Source: Chloroflexota bacterium (lineage in GTDB: Bacteria; Chloroflexota; Anaerolineae; 4572-78; J111). From it: DNA of 64,000 nucleotides. The notes under the pieces are model-generated. The model saw nothing but the letters and a program-made list of their open reading frames with translations, did not search any database and was not told where the DNA came from. The DNA is taken from assembly GCA_016860845.1 (NCBI GenBank), contig BOKF01000043.1, positions 8,326 through 72,325 of the forward strand, read 5' to 3'. This document shows, in pieces, positions 8,641 to 16,746 of this stretch; position 1 is the stretch's first letter, and every line of letters begins with the position of its first letter. The position numbers and the translations under genes are program-made.

Positions 8641-9429
8641 ATGCCTAAAATTAGTAGTCAACCTATTCTTAAGATTGAACATCTCCATAAAAACTTCGTT
8701 ACTACTCAAGCCCTCATTGATGCTAACCTGGAAGTGCAAACCGGTGAAGTGGTGGTTTTGATTGGACCATCTGGCTCAGGCAAAAGCACCCTGCTACGCT
8801 GTATTAATTACCTGGAAGTGCCTACCCAGGGACGGATTTGGTTGGACGGCGAATACATCGGGGGGCGGTTGGAGAGTGATCAGCGCTGGCTAGAAGATAG
8901 TCCCATCGAGTTAGCCCGTAAGCGACAGAAAATAGGCATGGTCTTTCAACTATTTAACCTTTTTGCTCATTTGAGCGCTCTGGATAACATTGCCATTGGT
9001 CCCCACAAAGTATTAGGTAAATCCAAGGCGGAATCACGGGAATTGGCTCGGCAACTCTTACGGAAAGTACACCTGGCCGAACACGGCCATAAACTACCTT
9101 TTCAAATGTCGGGAGGACAGCAGCAGCGAGTAGCCATTGCCCGCGCCCTGGCCATGAATCCCAAGCTGATGCTCTTTGACGAGCCAACCTCGGCCCTTGA
9201 CCCCAAGCTCACTCACGAGGTATTAGAAGTTATTCAGGAGCTGGCCGAGGAAGGGATGACCATGTTGGTTGTTACGCATGAACTTAATTTTGCCCGCAAG
9301 GTGGCTGATACGGTTGTTTACCTGGAGGAAGCCCGCATTGTGGAGAGTGGTTCGCCCGAAGAAATTTTTGCTAATTCTCAAAATGAGCTGGTCCATAAGT
9401 TTCTTTCTTACTACATGTGGGAGAGTTAG
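8641..9429 (+). CDS. Polar amino-acid ABC transporter ATPase (GlnQ/HisP-type)
   Basis: About 262 residues. Walker A is GPSGSGKST, the signature is MSGGQQQRVAIARAL, Walker B is LMLFDEPTSALD, and the switch His is in VVTHEL. This layout is that of GlnQ-type ATPases energising amino-acid import at the cytoplasmic face. The frame is open from a TTG at 8605, but the ATG at 8641 follows gaggt and starts just before the conserved PILKIEHLHKNF strand, so I chose it. It sits between two permease genes; its end nearly abuts the second permease's start. Confidence 0.92.
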   Translation: MPKISSQPILKIEHLHKNFVTTQALIDANLEVQTGEVVVLIGPSGSGKSTLLRCINYLEVPTQGRIWLDGEYIGGRLESDQRWLEDSPIELARKRQKIGMVFQLFNLFAHLSALDNIAIGPHKVLGKSKAESRELARQLLRKVHLAEHGHKLPFQMSGGQQQRVAIARALAMNPKLMLFDEPTSALDPKLTHEVLEVIQELAEEGMTMLVVTHELNFARKVADTVVYLEEARIVESGSPEEIFANSQNELVHKFLSYYMWES

Positions 9430-9431
9430 CC

Positions 9432-10115
9432 ATGCTTGATTTTACTTTCATGCTGGAAATTATTCCCAATTTATTACGGGCGGTACGGGTCACCATAGAG
9501 ATCAGTTTTTTGGCAGTAATTTTGGGTACAATTGCCGGGATTTTTTTGGGCAGCGTAAGGGTACTTGGCCCCCGTTTGATACAACTACTGATTCAAGGGA
9601 TGGTCAATTTCATTCGCGGGGTGCCGCAATTGGTCATTATCCTAATTGTTTATTACGTTTTACCAAATTTTGGTTTGGTGTTTGATGAATTTTGGACAGG
9701 AGTCATTGCCCTGACCATTATCGCCGCCGGGTATGAAGTGGAAATTGTGCGGGCTGCGGTTGAATCCATTGATAAGGGGCAACGCGAAGCGGCTTTATCC
9801 ATTGGGATGAGTCCGATTATGGCCTTTAGCCAAATCATTTTGCCTCAGGCAACGCGGCGCATGATTCCCGCCATTACCAATGAGTTAGCTAATACGGTAA
9901 AAAGTTCAGCTTTATTATCGGTCATCGCGGTCAATGAGTTGTTAAAGATTGGCAATGGGATCATTACCCGCACCTTCTATGTGTATGAAGTGCTCTTGGA
10001 GATGGCAATTCTGTATCTCTTGGTTGTTGGCTTCCTGATTTGGATCTCCAATTACTTAGAAAATAGGGTCTTCTCCTTTGGTAGAGGCGTGGGTTTAAGC
10101 CAAGAGGCCAGATAA
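9432..10115 (+). CDS. Polar amino-acid ABC transporter permease (HisM-type), second
   Basis: A 227-residue permease homologous to the one at 7907: MLDFTFMLEIIPNLLRAVRVTIEIS at the start and the EAA loop QREAALSIGMSPIMAFSQIILPQA. The ATG at 9432 follows gggaga and lies two bases after the ATPase stop, so translation is probably coupled. Two different permeases with one ATPase imply a heterodimeric membrane channel. Substrate specificity is not readable beyond the polar amino-acid class. Confidence 0.9.
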   Translation: MLDFTFMLEIIPNLLRAVRVTIEISFLAVILGTIAGIFLGSVRVLGPRLIQLLIQGMVNFIRGVPQLVIILIVYYVLPNFGLVFDEFWTGVIALTIIAAGYEVEIVRAAVESIDKGQREAALSIGMSPIMAFSQIILPQATRRMIPAITNELANTVKSSALLSVIAVNELLKIGNGIITRTFYVYEVLLEMAILYLLVVGFLIWISNYLENRVFSFGRGVGLSQEAR

Positions 10116-10141
10116 TCTCAACTAGAAAAGAGAAATGGCAT

Positions 10142-11002
10142 ATGAGTGTTAATAAAAATGGCCTTCAGATTAAACCGATTGATGATTTTATTTGGCCAAA
10201 CGGAAAGAAGTGCGCCGTGGCTATTGGCTGGCACGTGGATGGGGAGTCTGGCCCAATAGCCAGTGATGCCCGTAATGCCAAGCACATTGCGGCCTTATCC
10301 GAGGGAGCTTATGGCATTTCAACGGCCATTCCCCGTATTCTGGAAATGCACCGAGTGCTGGAGATTCCAGCCTCTTTCTTTGTGCCTGGTTATGTGGCTG
10401 ACCTTCACCCAGACGCGGTGGAGAAAATGGTCCATGCCGGGCATGAAGTAGCTCATCACGGCTATATGCATGAAAATGTTTTTCTCCTTAGTGATGAGGA
10501 AGAGCGCGAAGTTTTTAGACGCGGTACTGAAAGTTTGAAACGCATCACCGGCACAGAACCGGTGGGTTGGAGTGCGCCGGGGTGGGGTGTTAAACAGCAT
10601 ACTCTTGAACTGCTATGTGAATTAGACATGCTCTATGACGCCAGTTTGATGGAATACGACGTGCCGTATATTATAGCTACTCCAAGGGGCGAGCTGGTAG
10701 AACTACCTATTAGTCTGATTCTGGATGATTGGGAAATTTTTGGTGGATCCCTCTTTCCGAAGGGCGGTGGGGTTAATGCCCCTGCCGAAACTGGTTTCCA
10801 AATTTGGAAAGAAGAGTTCGAGGGCATGCGCCGTTTTGGCGGCTTTTTCAACACCACCTTCCATCCCAATTTAATGGGCCGCCCAGGGCGGATTAATATG
10901 CTCTATCGTCTCTTTAGTTATATGAAATCGTTTAACGATGTCTGGTGGGTGACGTGTGAGCAGATGGCGCGATATGTCCGCTCCTTCGTAGAAGGTAAAT
11001 GA
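10142..11002 (+). CDS. Polysaccharide-deacetylase (NodB) family hydrolase, allantoinase PuuE-like
   Basis: A 286-residue NodB-homology protein. The metal site is suggested by AIGWHVDGES near residue 27 and by HEVAHHGYMHENVF near residue 101, the family's H-x3-4-H-type pattern. WSAPGWGV matches the Arg-Pro-type late motif. It has no signal peptide, unlike cell-wall deacetylases. In this cytosolic branch are PuuE allantoinases and peptidoglycan-deacetylase-like amidases acting on cyclic amides. With purine genes elsewhere in the window an allantoinase-like ring hydrolysis is attractive, but this is inference. It follows the amino-acid transporter by 26 bases. Confidence 0.75.
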   Translation: MSVNKNGLQIKPIDDFIWPNGKKCAVAIGWHVDGESGPIASDARNAKHIAALSEGAYGISTAIPRILEMHRVLEIPASFFVPGYVADLHPDAVEKMVHAGHEVAHHGYMHENVFLLSDEEEREVFRRGTESLKRITGTEPVGWSAPGWGVKQHTLELLCELDMLYDASLMEYDVPYIIATPRGELVELPISLILDDWEIFGGSLFPKGGGVNAPAETGFQIWKEEFEGMRRFGGFFNTTFHPNLMGRPGRINMLYRLFSYMKSFNDVWWVTCEQMARYVRSFVEGK

Positions 11003-11067
11003 AGGGGCAAGGAAATGTAACAATTATTGAGGATAAAAATCTAAGGTAACTTGAACAAAGAGGACTT

Positions 11068-11739
11068 ATGTCTTTACCATCACTGCCGGAAAATGAGGAA
11101 TACAGCCTCACTGAAAAAGTCTTCGAAGCCTTAAAAAAGGGCATCTTATCGCTGGAGATCAAACCCAGAGAATATCTTGTTATTGGGGACGTGGCCAAAG
11201 AATACGGCCTTAGCCGTACACCCGTGCGTGAAGCTATTATCATGCTTGAAAAAGAGGGGTGGGTCGAGAATGATGGCCGCCGGGGAGCCAGGGTCACGAC
11301 CCCCTCAATCAAGACAATTTTGGAATTGATTGAAATTCAGGGTGTATTGGAAGGTCACGTCGCCCGCCGGGCAGCAGAGCTTTTCTCTGAGGCGGACATT
11401 CAATTTGCTGAAGCAATTCTCGCTGAGGCTGATGCGCCCATACGGGCGGGCGATCACGAGCTAAGCCGGGCGCTTGGGGTAAAATTTCATACTTTCCTGG
11501 CTGAGAAAGCGGGCAACCAACGCTTACGGGCCATGATCGAGCAGATTACGGTCCATGTGGACCGGGTCCGCCCCCTCATTTGGCGTCAGGACAAAGCGCC
11601 CATCGAACAGTCGGCCCAGCACCACCGCCAAATTTTGGAGGCCATCAAGGAGCGGAACCCGCTTAAAGCTGCCGAGCTAATGTTTCACCACACCGTTTGG
11701 TATGAAGAAGACCTAACAGCCGCCCTATATATTTACTAG
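11068..11739 (+). CDS. GntR-family transcriptional regulator (FadR/FCD subfamily)
   Basis: A 223-residue regulator. The N-terminal winged helix-turn-helix is clear: VAKEYGLSRTPVREAIIMLEKEGWV. From about residue 85 an all-helical FCD ligand domain follows, with metal/ligand His residues in VKFHTFLAEKAGN, QHHRQILEAIKERN and a final MFHHTVWYEED. FCD regulators often respond to organic acids and control a neighbouring catabolic operon. It stands between the transporter/hydrolase block and the 2-oxoacid dehydrogenase operon, and a terminator follows it, so either block may be its target. Confidence 0.9.
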   Translation: MSLPSLPENEEYSLTEKVFEALKKGILSLEIKPREYLVIGDVAKEYGLSRTPVREAIIMLEKEGWVENDGRRGARVTTPSIKTILELIEIQGVLEGHVARRAAELFSEADIQFAEAILAEADAPIRAGDHELSRALGVKFHTFLAEKAGNQRLRAMIEQITVHVDRVRPLIWRQDKAPIEQSAQHHRQILEAIKERNPLKAAELMFHHTVWYEEDLTAALYIY

Positions 11740-11760
11740 GCTGACAATATACTGATGGAG

Positions 11761-11797
11761 AAAGCCCGATACCGACATCCGCGCATCGGACTTTTAT
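11761..11797 (+). terminator. Rho-independent terminator after the GntR/FCD gene
   Basis: The arms aaagcccgat (11761) and atcggacttt (11785) pair with one mismatch and are followed by tttattt. This places a transcript boundary before the E1alpha gene, which then needs its own promoter within about 20 bases or depends on read-through. Confidence 0.65.
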
Positions 11798-11814
11798 TTG
11801 GCTGGATATAGATA

Positions 11815-12825
11815 ATGGAGAACAGAGCTGTGAACCACTTAACCCATTACCCCGAAAAGCAACTTCTCACCTTTTACCAACGCATGCTCCTGATCCGGGA
11901 GTTTGAACTCCGAGCCATCAACGAGCGACGGGCGGGCTTGATCCCCGGTTTTATCCATCCGTGTGTGGGGCAGGAGGCAACCGCGACGGGAGCTTGCGCC
12001 GCCCTGCGGATCGATGATGTAATTGCTAGTACCCATCGTGGTCATGGACACCTTATCGCCAAAGGGGGCGCGCCCAGGTATATGATGGCCGAATTGGCTG
12101 CTCGCAGCACCGGGTATTGTGGGGGCAAGGGGGGCAGCCTGCACATGACCGATTTTGACCTGGGTATTCTAGGCGCCAATGGTATTGTGGCCGGTGGTAT
12201 TCCGATGGCAACCGGCGCGGCCTTAGCTTTTCAGATGCGGGAGGAAGATCGGGTGGCGCTGGCCTTCTTTGGTGATGGCGCGGTCAACGAAGGCGCCTTT
12301 CACGAAGCGGCCAATCTGGCCGGGTTGTGGAAACTGCCAATCATCTTCTTCTGTGAAAATAACCTCTATGGCGAGGGCACGCCCCAAAGCAAACAGGCTC
12401 CGGTCGCCGACCTGGCCGTCCGGGCCGAAAGTTACGCCTTCCCCGGCGTTATTGTGGACGGCAATGATGTGTTGGCCGTTTATGAAGCAACCCAGGCAGC
12501 CGTTGAGCGAGCCAGAGCGGGTGAAGGGCCAACCTTTATCGAGGGCAAGACGTATCGTTTTCACGGGCATTACGAAGGCGATCCCATGGTTTACCGTTCC
12601 AAAGAGGAAATCGAAGCTTGGCGCGAGCGTGACCCGATTGCCTCCTTTCGCCAAAGGCTACTCAGAGAAGGGATGGTTTCTGAGGAGATGCTGGAAGCGG
12701 TTAAGCTGGAGGTCCGGGCTGCGCTCGATGAGGCCGTTCAATTTGCGCTGGACAGCCCGCAACCGGAACCAGAGTCGGCCCTGGAAGGGGTGTATCACGA
12801 CACGCACGAAGGGAGAGTCTTCTGA
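11815..12825 (+). CDS. 2-oxoacid dehydrogenase E1 component, alpha subunit
   Basis: A 336-residue thiamine-diphosphate enzyme subunit. The TPP-binding motif runs from GDGAVNEG to the Asn in CENNLYGEG, about 30 residues, and GGKGGSLHMTD is the usual substrate-side loop. Length and motifs resemble acetoin/pyruvate dehydrogenase E1alpha (AcoA/PdhA). The ATG at 11815 has a poor ribosome site; a GTG five codons later is preceded by ggag and could be the real start. The beta subunit follows after one base, so the two are translationally coupled. Confidence 0.92.
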   Translation: MENRAVNHLTHYPEKQLLTFYQRMLLIREFELRAINERRAGLIPGFIHPCVGQEATATGACAALRIDDVIASTHRGHGHLIAKGGAPRYMMAELAARSTGYCGGKGGSLHMTDFDLGILGANGIVAGGIPMATGAALAFQMREEDRVALAFFGDGAVNEGAFHEAANLAGLWKLPIIFFCENNLYGEGTPQSKQAPVADLAVRAESYAFPGVIVDGNDVLAVYEATQAAVERARAGEGPTFIEGKTYRFHGHYEGDPMVYRSKEEIEAWRERDPIASFRQRLLREGMVSEEMLEAVKLEVRAALDEAVQFALDSPQPEPESALEGVYHDTHEGRVF

Positions 12826-12826
12826 G

Positions 12827-13813
12827 ATGGCGCGCCAGATCACCGTTAGTGAAGCCTTACGGGAAGCCATGGCTGAAGAGATGAGCCGCGATCCTTCGGT
12901 TTTTTTGCTGGGCGAGGATGTAGGTGTTTTCGGGGGGGTGTTTGGGGTTACGGCTGGGCTATACGAGGAATTTGGCGAGAAGCGAGTCAGAGATACGCCG
13001 ATTTCTGAGCAGGCCATTGTTGGTGCTGCCTTGGGGGCGGCTCTCGTAGGGATGCGCCCCATTGCCGAAATCATGTTTAGTGATTTTGTGACGGTGGCCA
13101 TGGACCAGGTGGTTAACCAGGCGGCCAAGGCCCGTTATATGAGTGGTGGCAAAGCCCGAGTGCCGCTCACCCTTCGCATCGTCAACGGCGCGCCCGGTTC
13201 GGCAGCGGCGCAGCACTCACAAAGCCCGGAAAGCTGGTTTATGAATGTGCCCGGCCTCAAAATTGCGATCCCGGCCACGCCCTACGACGCCAAAGGGTTG
13301 CTAAAAACCGCGATCCGGGGCGAAGACCCGGTTCTCTTTTTTGAACACAAAATGCTGTACGCGGTCAAAGGGGAGGTGCCAGAAGAGGATTACGAAGTTC
13401 CCTTCGGACAGGCCGCCATTCGCCGGGAAGGTTCCGAAGCGACCCTTATTGCCATTGGGGGTATGCTGCCCAGAGTAATGGAAGCCGCCACCCTCATGGC
13501 CAGCAAGGGTATCTCGGTTGAAGTGATTGATCCTCGCACCCTGGTGCCGTTAGATACGAGCACCATGGTTGAGTCGGTAAAGAAAACCAAGCGCGCGATT
13601 ATTGTCCACGAGGCGCATCGCCGGGCCGGGCCAGGCGCTGAAATTGCGGCTATTTTGGCCGAAGAGGCCATTGGCTACCTGGATGCGCCGGTCATACGGG
13701 TAGCGACTAAAAATGTACCCTTCCCCTATCATCCCGGCTTAGAAAAGTTCATCTTGCCGGGTGTGGACGATATTGTTCAGGCCATTGAAGGCGTAGTGAA
13801 CTATTTGCTTTAA
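12827..13813 (+). CDS. 2-oxoacid dehydrogenase E1 component, beta subunit
   Basis: A 328-residue protein starting MARQITVSEALREAM, as E1beta subunits do. It has the ThDP-pyrimidine segment LLGEDVGVFGG, DTPISEQAIVGAALGAALVG, and the C-terminal transketolase domain with VIDPRTLVPLD and VHEAHRRAGPGAEIAA. The frame extends far upstream over the alpha gene, but the ATG at 12827, one base after the alpha stop, matches homologs exactly. It forms an alpha2beta2 E1 that decarboxylates a 2-oxoacid and acylates the E2 lipoyl arm. Substrate (acetoin, pyruvate, branched) is not decided by sequence alone. Confidence 0.93.
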   Translation: MARQITVSEALREAMAEEMSRDPSVFLLGEDVGVFGGVFGVTAGLYEEFGEKRVRDTPISEQAIVGAALGAALVGMRPIAEIMFSDFVTVAMDQVVNQAAKARYMSGGKARVPLTLRIVNGAPGSAAAQHSQSPESWFMNVPGLKIAIPATPYDAKGLLKTAIRGEDPVLFFEHKMLYAVKGEVPEEDYEVPFGQAAIRREGSEATLIAIGGMLPRVMEAATLMASKGISVEVIDPRTLVPLDTSTMVESVKKTKRAIIVHEAHRRAGPGAEIAAILAEEAIGYLDAPVIRVATKNVPFPYHPGLEKFILPGVDDIVQAIEGVVNYLL

Positions 13814-13822
13814 GAAGGAAAA

Positions 13823-14575
13823 ATGAATCCCAAAGGTAAAACTGCTCTTATTACCGGCGGCGCCCATCGAGTGGGGCAAGCCATCACTCTGGCTTTAGCC
13901 CAGGCTGGGGCAAATGTTGTCATTAACTACAGCACCTCAGCTAAAGCCGCCCTGGCTACGGAAGCTTTAGCGCAAGCTTTGGGTGTGGAGGCCCTGGTAA
14001 TTCAGGCCGATATCACCGATCTGCCCCAGGTGGAAGCGATGGCTGCGGCGGCTAAAGAACGATTTGGCGGAGTTGATATTTTGGTAAACAGCGCCTCGTT
14101 TTGGCTGGAAACCCCCTTCCCCACCAACGATGTAACAGCCTGGCATCGGGTCACCAACGTAGCTATTCACGGCTCCTTTTACTGTGCTAATGCTGTTGCT
14201 CCCTTGCTCTTAGAAAAGAGTGAAGGGGCAATTGTGAATATTGTAGACCTGTCGGCCTGGGAGCCGTGGCCCAACTTCATGGCCCATAGTGTTGGCAAGG
14301 CGGCGCTATTAGCCTTAAGCCGGCAACTGGCTCTGGAATTAGCTCCCACTGTGCGAGTCAACGCGGTCGCACCGGGTCCGGTACTACCCCCGCCCGACTA
14401 TGATCAGGATAAAATCGCCCGGACGGCTCACAAGACCCTGTTGGACTGCTGGGGTAGTCCCGAAGATGTGGCCGAGGCTGTGCTATTTTTTGTCAAAGCC
14501 AAGTACATTACCGGCGAGGTTCTGGCCGTTGATGGAGGTGAGCGGTTTGGACACCGTAAATTGGAGCATGGATAA
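13823..14575 (+). CDS. SDR-family protein with His in place of the catalytic Tyr
   Basis: A 250-residue Rossmann-fold protein of the short-chain dehydrogenase/reductase family. The cofactor motif TGGAHRVG resembles pteridine-reductase-type SDRs, followed by NVVINYSTS. The usual YxxxK appears as HSVGK (in MAHSVGKAALLAL), so the catalytic Tyr is His while the Lys is kept, and the Ser motif reads NIVDLSAW. Reduced or altered chemistry is likely. Position inside the 2-oxoacid dehydrogenase operon, 9 bases after E1beta with ribosome site aagaagga, argues the gene is used. Confidence 0.82.
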   Translation: MNPKGKTALITGGAHRVGQAITLALAQAGANVVINYSTSAKAALATEALAQALGVEALVIQADITDLPQVEAMAAAAKERFGGVDILVNSASFWLETPFPTNDVTAWHRVTNVAIHGSFYCANAVAPLLLEKSEGAIVNIVDLSAWEPWPNFMAHSVGKAALLALSRQLALELAPTVRVNAVAPGPVLPPPDYDQDKIARTAHKTLLDCWGSPEDVAEAVLFFVKAKYITGEVLAVDGGERFGHRKLEHG

Positions 14576-14590
14576 CTCAGGTACGAAGCA

Positions 14591-15376
14591 ATGAATCTCA
14601 AACGCTTTATTGGCCAGGTGGCCGTGATTACAGGGGCGGCCAGTGGGATAGGCCAGGCTTGCGCCCTGCGTTTTGCCCAGGAAGGAGCCAATGTAACCTG
14701 TCTGGACTTAAATGAAGAGGCGAACCAGGCTGTCGCTGCGGCATGCCGTGAGTTTGGGGTGGAGACCCTTGCTCTACCTTGCAACGTGACTGAGGCCAAA
14801 AGTATTAAAATGGCGGTGACAGAAACTGTGATCCAATGGGGCCGCCTGGATGTGTTGGTCGCAGCCGCGGGCATTTACTCTGGCTCACCCCTGCCCGAGG
14901 TGTCGCTAAAGCAGTGGCAGCGTCTCATTGACATCAATTTGACCGGTGTCTTTCTGACCAACCAGGCAGTCGCCCCGATGATGATGGCCCAGAAGTCGGG
15001 CAGCATTATCAATATATCCTCCATGGCCGGCAAAACCAGTTGGCCGGCCTCGGCTGAATATTCGGCTTCCAAGAGTGGGGTCATCGGCTTGACCCGGTCA
15101 GTGGCGATGGGACTGGCCGCCTATAGAGCTACGGCGAATGCCGTCTGTCCTGGCAATACCCTGACCGAAATGGTCAAAGATGTAGCCAGCCAGATAGCGC
15201 CTGGTGAGGGGATAACCGTTGAGGAGTGGCTGCAACGGCGAGCCAACGATTGTCCCATGAAACGGCTGGCCGAACCGTGGGAGATCGCTGGGGTAGTGGC
15301 TTTCCTGGCCTCGGCAGACGCTCGTTATCTCACGGGGCAGGCTATCGAAGTTGATGGCGGCATGGTGATGAGTTGA
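14591..15376 (+). CDS. Short-chain dehydrogenase/reductase
   Basis: A 261-residue classical SDR. It has TGAASGIG for NAD(P) binding, the conserved NISSMAG Ser region and the intact catalytic YSASK, followed by ALP-type C-terminal motifs (NAVCPGNTLTEMV) and a final TGQAIEVDGG. It probably oxidises or reduces a hydroxy/oxo intermediate. It starts 15 bases after the His-variant SDR and precedes the UbiD-like gene, so all belong to one operon with E1 and E2. The two neighbouring SDRs might act as a pair (inference). Confidence 0.9.
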   Translation: MNLKRFIGQVAVITGAASGIGQACALRFAQEGANVTCLDLNEEANQAVAAACREFGVETLALPCNVTEAKSIKMAVTETVIQWGRLDVLVAAAGIYSGSPLPEVSLKQWQRLIDINLTGVFLTNQAVAPMMMAQKSGSIINISSMAGKTSWPASAEYSASKSGVIGLTRSVAMGLAAYRATANAVCPGNTLTEMVKDVASQIAPGEGITVEEWLQRRANDCPMKRLAEPWEIAGVVAFLASADARYLTGQAIEVDGGMVMS

Positions 15377-15398
15377 TGAAATAGAAAGGCTCAACTTG

Positions 15399-16742
15399 AT
15401 GACAAAAATCCACGATCTGCGCTCTTTTATCCACATATTGGAAGAGGCTGGGCAATTGGTGCGCCTCAAAAAGCCAGTCAGCCTGACTCACGAGTTAGCC
15501 GATGTGGCGGCAACCTTAGCCCGCAGTGGCGGCAGCGCTCCGCTCTTTGAAAATGTAGAGGGCAGTGAGTGGCCTATCTTTGCCAACGGGGTTACCAACC
15601 AAAAGCAAGCCGCCCTGGCCTTGGGCTGCGGGGAGGCGGAAGTGACCGACGTTATGGGGCGAGTCTTAGAACCGAGTAACGGCTTGGCCCCGACGCCGGT
15701 TCAGACGGCCAAATGGCAGGCCCATGTGCAGATAGGGGTTGAGATTGACGTGCGGGACCTACCCATCCCCATCCACTCCCGGGGCGATGGGGGCGCCTTC
15801 ATCACCGGCGGAGTCATTGTCAGCAAAGACCCCGGCTCAGGCCGGGGAAATTTGTCCTACAATCGCATGCTGCGGATGGGGCCACGTCATTTTGGTTTTA
15901 ATGTGAACGAGTGGCGGCATGTCCGCGCCTTTATGGAGAGCCGGGCCGATCCGGGCGCTCCCTTCCCCATCGCTATCGCCATCGGCCTGGACCCGGCCAT
16001 TATGATCGCGGCCGGCGTGCGCACTGAAGCAGATGAACTGACCATCGCCGGGGCTATTCGCGGGGCAAGCGTGCCAGTGTGCCGGGGAGTGACGGTTGAG
16101 GTGGACATCCCTGCTGAAGCGGAAGTGGTGATTGAGGGACTGATCCATCCTTATGAAAAAAAAGGGGAAGGACCGCTGGCTGAATTTCATGGCTATCATG
16201 GCGAGATCTGGGACAGTCCCACTTTTGAAGTCACTGCCGTCTGTTGGCGAGATAAGCCTATCTTTCAAACGATTATTCCCGGCTGGTATGAGCATATTTA
16301 CATCGGTAATGTGCTGCCGCGTGAACCACTGTTATTGAAGTTCGTGCGCCACATCAATAAATCGGCGGTGGTGCATATCCCGCCCTATGGCAATGGCTTC
16401 TCGGCTATTGTCCAAATCAAGCGAGACAATCCTGGCCAGTCTAAAAACATCGCCCTGGCGGCGATGACGGCCCATATCAATATTAAGCAGGTCATCGTTG
16501 TAGACCAGGATATTAACATTTACGACCCGGCTGATGTCCTATGGGCGCTGACCAATCGGGTTGACTGGAGCAAAGATGTCTTCACCGTACCCTCTGCTCA
16601 GGGGCATGAGATGGACCCCACCGCCGATATTCGTGGGGTGCATACCAAAATTGGTATTGATGCCACCTACAAACGAGAACGGCGCGAGTATGGTGAACGA
16701 GTCAATTATTCGATGGTAGATTTGAGTAAATATGTAGGGTAA
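15399..16742 (+). CDS. UbiD-family prenyl-FMN-dependent decarboxylase
   Basis: A 447-residue member of the UbiD (de)carboxylase family. Typical segments are ALALGCGEAEV in the N-terminal domain, GGAFITGGVIVSKDP, NLSYNRMLRMGPRHFGF, and the late DPTADIRGVHTKIGIDAT. Such enzymes use prenylated FMN made by UbiX to decarboxylate aromatic or alpha,beta-unsaturated acids; no UbiX is in the window. The frame opens at a TTG, but the ATG three bases later (15399) is better spaced from gaaagg. It is embedded between SDR and E2 genes, so its product or substrate probably connects to the same acyl/keto-acid pathway. Confidence 0.88.
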   Translation: MTKIHDLRSFIHILEEAGQLVRLKKPVSLTHELADVAATLARSGGSAPLFENVEGSEWPIFANGVTNQKQAALALGCGEAEVTDVMGRVLEPSNGLAPTPVQTAKWQAHVQIGVEIDVRDLPIPIHSRGDGGAFITGGVIVSKDPGSGRGNLSYNRMLRMGPRHFGFNVNEWRHVRAFMESRADPGAPFPIAIAIGLDPAIMIAAGVRTEADELTIAGAIRGASVPVCRGVTVEVDIPAEAEVVIEGLIHPYEKKGEGPLAEFHGYHGEIWDSPTFEVTAVCWRDKPIFQTIIPGWYEHIYIGNVLPREPLLLKFVRHINKSAVVHIPPYGNGFSAIVQIKRDNPGQSKNIALAAMTAHINIKQVIVVDQDINIYDPADVLWALTNRVDWSKDVFTVPSAQGHEMDPTADIRGVHTKIGIDATYKRERREYGERVNYSMVDLSKYVG

Positions 16743-16746
16743 TGTA

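Noticed and set aside
12269..12826. Long N-terminal extension of the E1beta frame
   Set aside because: It overlaps the E1alpha gene in another frame, and the translation looks like a shadow (Arg/Trp-rich). The ATG at 12827 matches E1beta starts.
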